64,000 bases of DNA from Variovorax paradoxus_P (GTDB taxonomy: Bacteria; Pseudomonadota; Gammaproteobacteria; Burkholderiales; Burkholderiaceae_C). The stretch lies in NCBI RefSeq assembly GCF_050627025.1, contig NZ_CP192472.1; one strand, written 5' to 3'. The translations under genes and the position numbers were made by a program. This document shows, piece by piece, positions 1 to 6,791 of this stretch. The notes under the pieces are model-generated. The model was not told the DNA's origin and did no database searches. It was given only the letters and a program-made list of their open reading frames with translations. Within the stretch, counting starts at the first letter, position 1. The number at the start of each line of letters is the position of its first letter.

Positions 1-17
1 CCCAGGGAGTCGACGCG

Positions 18-674
18 ATGCGTGTGCTGCTGGTGGAAGACGACGAGATGATCGGGCGCAGCCTGAAGCAGGCGCTCGAGGGCGCGGGCTGGTCGGCCGA
101 CTGGGTGCGCGATGGCGAGCTGGCGCAAAGCGCGCTGGGCGACGGCGGCTACACCTGCGTGCTGCTCGACCTGGGCCTGCCCCGCCAGGACGGCACCGAG
201 GTGCTCCGGCGCGCACGCGAACGCGGCGACGCCACGCCGGTGCTGGTTCTCACCGCGCGCGACGGCCTCGATGACCGCATTCACAGCCTGGACCTTGGCG
301 CGGACGACTACCTGCGCAAGCCGTTCGAGTTTCGCGAGCTGCTCGCGCGCATGCGGGCCGTGGTGCGCCGGCGCGACGGCGCTGCGCATTCGTTGATCGG
401 CGGCAATGCGATGCAGCTTGACCTGACCACCCGCGAGGTGGTGATCCACGGCGAGCGCGAGGCGCTGACGGCAAGGGAATTTGCGCTGCTGCATGCATTG
501 CTCGAGCGGCCCGGCGCCATTCTTTCGCGCGAACAACTGGAGAACCGCATCTACGGCTGGGGCGAAGAGGTGACGAGCAACGCCATCGACGTGCTGATCC
601 ACGGCATGCGCCGCAAGCTCGGCGCGGAATCGATCCGCAACGTGCGCGGGCTTGGATGGCGCGTCGTTGCATGA
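18..674 (+). CDS. OmpR-family response regulator (QseB/PmrA-like)
   Basis: This 218-residue protein is a two-component response regulator that binds DNA when phosphorylated. The N-terminal receiver domain carries the acidic pair D8/D9, phospho-acceptor D51 in LLDLGLP, switch residue T79 and K101 in LRKPF. The C-terminal winged-helix domain (about 125-218) has the usual LTAREFALL and GWRV segments. An AGGGAG ribosome site lies just upstream of the ATG. The sensor kinase gene follows on the same strand, so the two form a cognate pair. Domain order and length match QseB, PmrA and TctD relatives; the stimulus cannot be read from sequence. The family call is secure, the exact name is not. Confidence 0.93.
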   Translation: MRVLLVEDDEMIGRSLKQALEGAGWSADWVRDGELAQSALGDGGYTCVLLDLGLPRQDGTEVLRRARERGDATPVLVLTARDGLDDRIHSLDLGADDYLRKPFEFRELLARMRAVVRRRDGAAHSLIGGNAMQLDLTTREVVIHGEREALTAREFALLHALLERPGAILSREQLENRIYGWGEEVTSNAIDVLIHGMRRKLGAESIRNVRGLGWRVVA

Positions 675-738
675 GCGCCGCGCCGGGCCGCCCCAAGCAA
701 GCTCGCACCGCAGTGCGAAGCACGGAGGTTTGCTGGTG

Positions 739-2145
739 ATGGTTTCCGCGCTGGGCCGCTGGTGGCGCCCGCGCTCGTTGCGCTCGCAGCTGCTGTTCTG
801 GCTCGTTACGCTGCACCTGGTGGCTGCGGCGCTCACGGCGTGGTTTACCTTCGTTGCGTACGGCGACCTGGTGCACAACGCGCTCGACGAGCAAATGCGG
901 CTCGTGGCCGATTCCCACGCGGGCACCGATCCGCCCCGCACGCCGCGCCCGGTCGAAGGCGAGGCCGCATTCGAGCGCGGCGCCTTCGTGGTGCAGGTGT
1001 GGAGCGCCGATGGCCGCACGTTGCTGGCGAGTTCGTGGCCGCCGCTGGCCTCGGTGCCTCTTCAGCCAAAGCCTGGCTTCAGCGATGCGAGCACCGGCGC
1101 TCACACGCACTCGCGTTGGCGCGTGTTCACCGCCGAACCCGGTCCGCATGCCGACCAACCGCGCGTGCAGGTCTTGCAGAACGAAGACTACCGCCGGCGC
1201 CGTGCGCTGCGGCGCGCGCTGCTCGAGGGCCTGCCCATCGCGCTGCTGCTGCCGCTGGCCCTGCTCATCCTCTGGCTCATCGTGTCGGCGGCCTCGCGGT
1301 CGCTCCGGGCCGTGGCGCGCGACGTGGCCTCGCAGGACGAGCGCAGCCTCACCGATCTTTCGCTGGCGCGCGTGCCCGACGAGATTGCACCGCTGGTGCA
1401 GGCCTTCAACCACCTGCTCTCGCGCGTGCGCAATGCCTTTGCCACGCAGCGCCGCTTTGTGCAGGACGCAGCCCACGAGCTGCGCACGCCCATGGCCGCC
1501 ATAGGCTTGCAGATCGAGAATCTGCGCGCGCACGTGCCCGCCGGCGAGGCCACCGAGCGCTTCAACCAGCTTGAAGCCGGCGTCACGCGAGCGCAGCACC
1601 TGATCGAACAACTGCTGAGCCTCTCGCGCCACGACGCGCCGGGCCGCCCCACGCCAGGCGAGGCGGTCGACATCGAGACACTGCTGCGCGAAAGCGTGAG
1701 CCAGCTGATGGTGCTTGCCGACGCGCGGCGTGTGGACATCGGCTTCGAGGGGTCGATTGCGCCCGTGGTGCATGCGCCGGCCGCCGAGCTGCGCAGCGTG
1801 TTCGACAACCTGATCGACAACGCGCTGCGCTATGCGCCGGAAGGCGGCGTGGTCGACGTGCGGCTGCACGAAGCCGACGGTCATGCGGTGGTCGATGTGC
1901 TGGACAACGGGCCAGGCATTCCCGCGCCGTCGATCGGCCGCGTGTTCGACCGGTTCTTTCGCGTGCCGGGCGCGCCGGTCGGGGGCAGCGGGCTTGGCCT
2001 GGCCATTGCGCGCACGGCAGCCGAGCGGCACGGCTTGCGCATCGAGTTGCGCAATCGGGCTGAAACAGAGGGGGAAAAGGGAGCTTGCGGGCTGATGGCG
2101 CGGGTGCATCTTCCACCGTTGCCGTCGACGCTCATCCCGGGCTAA
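739..2145 (+). CDS. Two-component sensor histidine kinase (QseC-like)
   Basis: Membrane sensor kinase of 468 residues, partner of the upstream regulator. Two hydrophobic segments (about 13-35 and 163-185) flank a periplasmic sensor region of roughly 125 residues. A HAMP-like linker is followed by the H-box AAHELRTPMAAI with phospho-acceptor H246, then N-box FDNLIDNALRYAP, G1 DNGPGIP and G2 GGSGLGLAIA. I chose the ATG at 739 because a GGAGG sequence lies about 10 bases upstream and the protein then begins directly before the first membrane segment; the longer reading frame from 652 would overlap the regulator and add an unlikely leader. The ligand is unknown. Confidence 0.92.
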   Translation: MVSALGRWWRPRSLRSQLLFWLVTLHLVAAALTAWFTFVAYGDLVHNALDEQMRLVADSHAGTDPPRTPRPVEGEAAFERGAFVVQVWSADGRTLLASSWPPLASVPLQPKPGFSDASTGAHTHSRWRVFTAEPGPHADQPRVQVLQNEDYRRRRALRRALLEGLPIALLLPLALLILWLIVSAASRSLRAVARDVASQDERSLTDLSLARVPDEIAPLVQAFNHLLSRVRNAFATQRRFVQDAAHELRTPMAAIGLQIENLRAHVPAGEATERFNQLEAGVTRAQHLIEQLLSLSRHDAPGRPTPGEAVDIETLLRESVSQLMVLADARRVDIGFEGSIAPVVHAPAAELRSVFDNLIDNALRYAPEGGVVDVRLHEADGHAVVDVLDNGPGIPAPSIGRVFDRFFRVPGAPVGGSGLGLAIARTAAERHGLRIELRNRAETEGEKGACGLMARVHLPPLPSTLIPG

Positions 2146-2258
2146 TTCATCGCTCACTGCCAACTCAGTCCGGCTGCCTAGAGTGCACGCAGGCCCTGCC
2201 ACGCGCAGTTCGCGCGATGGCAGGCGGCCGGAGACAACGCCATTCAGGAGCACACACC

Positions 2259-2597
2259 ATGCGCACTTCCTTCAAGCTTCTTGCCCTTGGTTCCTTTGCC
2301 GCATTTGCAGCGATGGGTGCCGTCAATGCGTCGGCCGAAACGACCGACGGCTCGGACTACCATCCGTTGCAGATGAATTCGCCCGAGAACCCCGACGTGC
2401 AGGCGGGTGCGATGGCTGCCGCGCGGCCCAGCGGCACCGAGTCCATTGGCCAGTCGACCAGCGCGCCGGCAATGAGTTCGACAATTTCAGTGTCCGATGT
2501 GGAGGCCGGCGCGTACGCGGCCTCGCATGCGACGGGCACTGAATCGATCGGGCAATCGACGTCGCTGCCGCTCGTGAAGTCGGCGAGCGGCAGCTGA
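2259..2597 (+). CDS. Small exported protein with two tandem repeats (DUF4148-like)
   Basis: A 112-residue secreted protein of unknown function. It begins with a Sec signal peptide (hydrophobic stretch ending near ASA, residue 25), and the ATG is preceded by CAGGAG. The mature part holds two copies of a roughly 30-residue unit: the first contains DVQAGAMAAA and GTESIGQSTS, the second DVEAGAYAAS and GTESIGQSTS. The gene at 62128 encodes a protein of the same size with the same two-unit plan, so they are probably distant paralogues. Small exported proteins of this kind are common in Comamonadaceae and are usually named DUF4148. It lies 113 bases after the sensor kinase and ends 8 bases from the convergent aquaporin gene. 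Confidence 0.72.
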   Translation: MRTSFKLLALGSFAAFAAMGAVNASAETTDGSDYHPLQMNSPENPDVQAGAMAAARPSGTESIGQSTSAPAMSSTISVSDVEAGAYAASHATGTESIGQSTSLPLVKSASGS

Positions 2598-2604
2598 CCG
2601 AGGG

Positions 2605-3312
2605 TCAGTCGTCGTTGTTGTTGCTGAGGAGGGCGCGGTAGATCACCGCGCCGATGATCGCGCCCACGATGGGTGCAAGCCAGAACAGCCACAGCTCCGA
2701 CATTGCATACGACGGGCCGAACACCGCCGGGCCGGTGCTGCGCGCCGGGTTCACCGAGGTGTTGGTCACGGGAATGGAGATCAGGTGAATCAGCGTGAGG
2801 CACAGGCCGATGGCCAGGCCCGCAAAGCCGCCGGCCGCGCGCTTGGCGGTGGAGCCGAGAATCACGATCAGGAACACGGCGGTCATTACCACTTCGCAGA
2901 TCAGCGCTGCGGTCATGCCGTACTTGCCGGGCGAGTGCTCGCCGAAGCCGTTGGTCGCAAAGCCGCCGATGTCGGCGCCGGGCTTGCCGGTGGCAATCAG
3001 GTAGAGCACGCCGCCGGCTGCAATGGCGCCCAGCACTTGCGAGACGATGTAGCCCGCAAGTTGCGAAACCTTGAAGCGGCCGGCGGCTGCGAGGCCGATC
3101 GACACCGCGGGGTTGAAGTGGCCGCCGGAGATGGGGCCGAGCGCATAGGCGCCGGTGACCACCGTGAGGCCGAACGCCAGCGAGACGCCCAGAAAACCGA
3201 TGCCAAGGCCCGGAAAGGCTGCAGCAAGAACAGCGCTACCGCAGCCGCCAAGCGTGAGCCAAAAAGTACCTATGAACTCGGCCGACCACTTTTTGTAGGT
3301 GCTATGTTCCAT
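2605..3312 (-). CDS. aqpZ: Aquaporin Z
   Basis: Inner-membrane water channel of the MIP family, 235 residues from the ATG at 3312. Both signature motifs are present: GGHFNPAVS (N67-P68-A69) in the first half-helix loop and SVNPARS in the second, the arginine being part of the selectivity filter. Six membrane helices can be traced and the size equals that of E. coli AqpZ (231). The internal start is preferred because AGGA lies 9 bases upstream and the protein then starts like AqpZ, with a short cytoplasmic segment before EFIGTFWL. The gene stands alone, convergent with the small exported protein gene. Confidence 0.95.
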   Translation of the reverse strand: MEHSTYKKWSAEFIGTFWLTLGGCGSAVLAAAFPGLGIGFLGVSLAFGLTVVTGAYALGPISGGHFNPAVSIGLAAAGRFKVSQLAGYIVSQVLGAIAAGGVLYLIATGKPGADIGGFATNGFGEHSPGKYGMTAALICEVVMTAVFLIVILGSTAKRAAGGFAGLAIGLCLTLIHLISIPVTNTSVNPARSTGPAVFGPSYAMSELWLFWLAPIVGAIIGAVIYRALLSNNNDD

Positions 3313-3486
3313 GTCGTTCCATCCTGAAGTTGAGAAAAAAGTGCGTGGCCCAGCCAAGACGCGGCCGGATTCTAGGAATGGAAATCACATGGGCGGCGCA
3401 GGTTGTTTGCGCCTAGCGGAACCTGTTCACAAATCGGCGATCTTTCGTTCCTCACAGGCGCGATGCGCGTGAAATATTGAAGCCGG

Positions 3487-4497
3487 TCAGAGCGTGACAA
3501 CGCTCTTTCCGAAGGCGCCGCGCGCCAGGTGGCCGAGGGCATCCGGCAGTGCATCGAAGTCATAGCGCGCGGCAATCACGGGCTTGAGCGCGTTCACATC
3601 GACGGCACGCACCAGTTCTTCGAGCGCACGCCGATGGCCCACGCCAATGCCCTGCACCGTGATGCGGCCGAGCACCATGGCATAGAACGAAGCGCTCAGC
3701 GTCTCGCCGCCGAGCATGCCGATGATCGACACGCGCGCGCCCTGCGCAGCCGCCTGCAGCGAGCGATCGAGGTTCGGCCCGCTGGAGAGTTCGAGCACGT
3801 GGTCCGCACCACGGCCCTCGGTAAGCCGGCGCACTTCGGCGGGCCAGTCGCTGTCGCGCATCAGCACGTGGGTGGCGCCCAACGCGAGTGCCTGTGCGCG
3901 CTTGTCTTCGCTGCCCGAGACCACGATGGTGCGCGCGCCATGCAGACGCGCAAGCTGCAAGCCGAACAGCGCCACGCCGCCGGTGCCGTGGATCAGTACG
4001 GTCTGCCCCGGCCGCAGCGCGCCTGTTTCGGCGAGCGCAAACCATGCCGTGAGACCGGCGCACGGCAGCGTGCTCGCTTCGGCGAAATCCAGCGTGGCGG
4101 GCGCAGCCACGGCCCATGCCGCATCGAGCAGCACATGCGAGGCCAGCATGCCCGGACCGGGCCCGCCGGCCAGTACCGTATCGGCGTGCCACCGGCCGTC
4201 GATCCAGCCGCCCCAGAAGGTGTTGACGACGCGATCGCCAACGGCAAACCGGCGCACATCGGCGCCCGCGGCCACCACGGTGCCGGCCATGTCGGAGCCC
4301 GGCGTAAAAGGCATGTCGAACTTCATGCCCATGCCGTCCTGAACCATCAACAGGTCGCGGTAGTTGAGCGACACCGCACCGACCTGCACGAGGATCTGGC
4401 CAGGCCCAGGGGTGGGCAGCGGCCGTTCGACCTGCTCGAGATGGACGGTGCCAAAAGAAGCGAGTTGCCAGCGGCGAAGCGTCTGGGATTCCTGCAT
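3487..4497 (-). CDS. Zinc-independent alcohol dehydrogenase / quinone oxidoreductase family protein
   Basis: NAD(P)H-dependent oxidoreductase of the medium-chain dehydrogenase superfamily, 336 residues. The N-terminal GroES-like half contains VSLNYRDLLMVQDG and TPGSDMAGTVVAAGADV, and a Rossmann half follows with VLIHGTGGVALFGLQLA. The cysteine and glutamate zinc ligands of true alcohol dehydrogenases are not visible, pointing to the zinc-independent branch. The ATG at 4497 has GGAG 7 bases upstream; another ATG at 4530 is possible. The gene is divergent from a LysR regulator and shares with it a 99-base region holding a perfect 18-base palindrome, so local control is likely. The substrate is not predictable. 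Confidence 0.88.
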   Translation of the reverse strand: MQESQTLRRWQLASFGTVHLEQVERPLPTPGPGQILVQVGAVSLNYRDLLMVQDGMGMKFDMPFTPGSDMAGTVVAAGADVRRFAVGDRVVNTFWGGWIDGRWHADTVLAGGPGPGMLASHVLLDAAWAVAAPATLDFAEASTLPCAGLTAWFALAETGALRPGQTVLIHGTGGVALFGLQLARLHGARTIVVSGSEDKRAQALALGATHVLMRDSDWPAEVRRLTEGRGADHVLELSSGPNLDRSLQAAAQGARVSIIGMLGGETLSASFYAMVLGRITVQGIGVGHRRALEELVRAVDVNALKPVIAARYDFDALPDALGHLARGAFGKSVVTL

Positions 4498-4547
4498 GAA
4501 AAGACTCCACGTAAACAACGAAGCCTTCATGCTATTGGTGAGTTGTC

Positions 4548-4565
4548 TTATCCAGTGGTGGATAA
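4548..4565. promoter_or_regulatory. Perfect inverted repeat between divergent dehydrogenase and LysR genes (candidate operator)
   Basis: TTATCCA and TGGATAA flank a 4-base GTGG spacer, giving an 18-base dyad. It lies 50 bases upstream of the dehydrogenase ATG and 31 bases upstream of the LysR ATG. LysR-type regulators usually bind such dyads in the shared promoter of a divergent pair. The palindrome is seen directly; its use as the binding site is inferred. Confidence 0.6.
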
Positions 4566-4596
4566 TTTTCGACTTTATGGCGCCTGAAAATCTCCA

Positions 4597-5529
4597 ATGA
4601 GCCGACGTCTCCAAGGCATCGAAGAGTTTGTCGCCGCGGCAGAGGCCGGCAGCTTTGCGCTCGCGGCGCAGCGGCTGCACGTTACGCGGTCGGCGGTTGC
4701 CAAGAGCATTGCGCGGCTCGAGGCTCGGCTGGGCACGCGGCTTTTTCTGCGCACCACGCGCAGCCAAAGCCTCACGGAAGAAGGCCACGGCTATTACGAG
4801 CGCTGCCGCCGCGCGCTGGCAGAGCTCGACGCGGCTGAGGCCATGACCGATGCTGCCCGCAGTACCGCCACCGGGGTGGTGCGCCTCAGCATGCCCGCGA
4901 TGCTCGGGCGGCTCAGGGTGGGGCCGCTGCTGCTGGCGCTTGCCCGTCGCCACCGCGGCCTTTCTCTGGAGCTTTCATTCAACGACCGGCGCGTGGACCT
5001 CGCGGAAGAAGGCCTGGACTTGGCCATTCGCAGCGGTGAACTGCCCGACACCGCCGACCTGGTCGCCCGCCCGGTCGGCGTGCAGTGGATGGTGCTGTGT
5101 GCGGCGCCCGCCTATCTGGCAGCGCACGGGCGCCCGGCGGGCCTGGCCGAGCTTCTTGCCGCTTCGGCGTTGCATGAGGCCGTGCTGTACGCGCGCGACG
5201 GGCGGATCTCGCCCTGGCGCTTTCACGATGCCGAAGGCCGGCTCATCGAGGTGGTGTTGCCATCGCGGCTGCGCTGCGACAGCGCCGAGGTGCTGCTCGA
5301 AGCCGCCATTGGCGGCATGGGCCTGGCGCGCCTGCCGGCCTGGCTTGCAGCGGAAGCACTGGCGGCGGGAACGCTGGTGCGCGTGTTCGAGGAGCCGCAG
5401 CCTTTTGGCTTCGAGCTGAACGTGATTCGCTCGAGCAGCCGCTATCTGCCGTACAAGACCCGGGTGGTGATCGACTGGCTTGCGGAGCACCTGCCGCCCC
5501 TCCTGGCTCCGCCTGTGGCGGCCCGCTGA
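4597..5529 (+). CDS. LysR-family transcriptional regulator
   Basis: DNA-binding regulator of 310 residues. The N-terminal winged helix-turn-helix (about 1-60) reads FVAAAEAGSFALAAQRL then RSAVAKSIARLE, followed by a LysR substrate-binding domain from about residue 90 (VRLSMPAMLGRLRVGPLL, EEGLDLAIRSG). It belongs to the subgroup that includes DsdC- and PecT-like regulators with a YLPYKTRVVIDWL ending. It is divergent from the alcohol dehydrogenase gene at 3487-4497, its likely target, and the shared interval contains an 18-base palindrome. The ATG follows directly on that interval. The inducer is unknown. Confidence 0.92.
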   Translation: MSRRLQGIEEFVAAAEAGSFALAAQRLHVTRSAVAKSIARLEARLGTRLFLRTTRSQSLTEEGHGYYERCRRALAELDAAEAMTDAARSTATGVVRLSMPAMLGRLRVGPLLLALARRHRGLSLELSFNDRRVDLAEEGLDLAIRSGELPDTADLVARPVGVQWMVLCAAPAYLAAHGRPAGLAELLAASALHEAVLYARDGRISPWRFHDAEGRLIEVVLPSRLRCDSAEVLLEAAIGGMGLARLPAWLAAEALAAGTLVRVFEEPQPFGFELNVIRSSSRYLPYKTRVVIDWLAEHLPPLLAPPVAAR

Positions 5530-5597
5530 GCGGCTTTGCCCGCTATCCTGCGGCCTTGTCGTCGCCTTCCACATTTCATTCACCTGCCGGAGAACGC

Positions 5598-6647
5598 ATG
5601 CGCCTCTTTGCCTTCAGAAACAGAGCGGCCGCTGCCGCTGCCGCCATTGCAGGTGTGCTGGCCTTGTTCTCGGCAGGCGCCGGGGCGCAGGGCACGACGG
5701 TGAACGCGCTCTGCAGCACCGACGCGAGCTGGTGCGAGGCGGCCGCCGCCGCCTTCACGCGCGAAACCGGCATCAAGGTGCAGCAGGCGCACAAGGGCAC
5801 CGGCGAAATCGGCGCCCAACTGCGCGCCGAGGCGGCCAACCCCAAGACCGACATCTGGTGGGGCGGCACGGGCGATCCGTTTCTCCAGGCGGCCGAGCAG
5901 GGCCTGCTGGAGCCTTACCGCCCGGCCTACATCAACGACCTGCACGACTGGGCGGTACGCCAGTACGCGATGTCGCAGAACATGGTGGGCGGCTTCTACA
6001 CCAGCGCCATCGGCTTCGGCTTCAACACCGACCTGCTCAAGAAAAAGAAGCTGAGCGAGCCCAGGTGCTGGGCCGACCTCATCAAGCCGGAGTACAGGGG
6101 CGAGATCGAAATTTCGCACCCCGCCTCGAGCGGCACGGCCTACACCATCATTGCGGGGCTGGTGCAGCAGATGGGCGAGGATGCGGCCTTCGAATACCTG
6201 AAGAAGCTGCACCGCAACGTCACCAGCTACACCCGCAGCGGCCAGGCGCAAGCGCCCAACGTGGCCAAGGGCGAGGTGGCCATCGGCGTGAGCTTCATCT
6301 TTGGGTTCGAGCGCTGGCGGTACGACAAATTTCCGGTCAAGACCGCCGCGCCCTGCGAAGGCACGGGCTACGAGGTGGGCGGCATCGCACTGGTCAAGGG
6401 CGCGCGCAACAAGGAGAATGCCAGGCGGTATTACGACTGGCTCATGAGCCCGGCCGGCCAGGCGATCGGCGGGCAGGCCGGAAGCCTGCAGTCCCCGGCC
6501 AACAAGACTTTCAAGCCCGACCCGCGCATTCCGTCGATGAACGACGTGAAGCTCATCAAGTACGACTTCGAGAAATACGGCAAGGCCGCCGAGCGAAAGC
6601 GGCTCATCGACCGCTGGACCCGCGAAGTGGAATCCCAGGCCCGGTAG
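5598..6647 (+). CDS. ABC transporter periplasmic substrate-binding protein (Fe3+/polyamine-type fold)
   Basis: Periplasmic binding protein of 349 residues, ATG at 5598 with GGAG 5 bases upstream. A Sec signal peptide covers about residues 1-31 and ends at AGAQ. The mature protein resembles the FbpA/AfuA and 2-aminoethylphosphonate receptor group: NALCSTDASWCEAAAAAF near the start, a conserved DIWWGGTGDPF segment, and a LKKKKLSEPRCWADL segment. Two cysteines near the N-terminus (CSTDASWC) may form a disulfide. No permease or ATPase gene is adjacent, so this receptor is either an orphan serving a distant transporter or has a sensing role. The ligand cannot be assigned. Confidence 0.82.
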   Translation: MRLFAFRNRAAAAAAAIAGVLALFSAGAGAQGTTVNALCSTDASWCEAAAAAFTRETGIKVQQAHKGTGEIGAQLRAEAANPKTDIWWGGTGDPFLQAAEQGLLEPYRPAYINDLHDWAVRQYAMSQNMVGGFYTSAIGFGFNTDLLKKKKLSEPRCWADLIKPEYRGEIEISHPASSGTAYTIIAGLVQQMGEDAAFEYLKKLHRNVTSYTRSGQAQAPNVAKGEVAIGVSFIFGFERWRYDKFPVKTAAPCEGTGYEVGGIALVKGARNKENARRYYDWLMSPAGQAIGGQAGSLQSPANKTFKPDPRIPSMNDVKLIKYDFEKYGKAAERKRLIDRWTREVESQAR

Positions 6648-6695
6648 GCCGGGCCGGGTTCCACGACGCTGCAACAAACGCGGCCTATTGTTTTT

Positions 6696-6726
6696 TTGGG
6701 GCACCAGCCCCAACTCGCAGAGTTGG
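6696..6726 (+). promoter_or_regulatory. Two mutually exclusive hairpins upstream of htpG
   Basis: TTGGGG (6696-6701) can pair with CCCCAA (6708-6713), while CCAACTC (6710-6716) can pair with GAGTTGG (6720-6726). The two stems share bases 6710-6713, so only one can form at a time. The segment lies 66 bases before the htpG ATG, and no T-tract follows, so it is not a simple terminator. Whether it lies inside the htpG transcript is unknown. Confidence 0.3.
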
Positions 6727-6791
6727 CGAGTCGGACGTGCGGTCAACGCACCCGGCTTAGAATTTTTTGGTTTCGATATTTCTTCTTTCCC

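Noticed and set aside
250..2253. Very long minus-strand open frame opposite the two-component genes
   Set aside because: It lies antisense to two well-supported genes, its translation is rich in Arg, Ala, His and Gly without motifs, and such frames are common by-products of high GC content.
3395..3413. GGCGCA/TGCGCC hairpin downstream of the alcohol dehydrogenase gene
   Set aside because: Six-base stem, no T-run, 73 bases from the stop; not distinguishable from chance in GC-rich DNA.
6696..6791. Extended HtpG start at 6696
   Set aside because: The added 32 residues precede the conserved start and cover the hairpin region; ATG 6792 gives the normal HtpG N-terminus.
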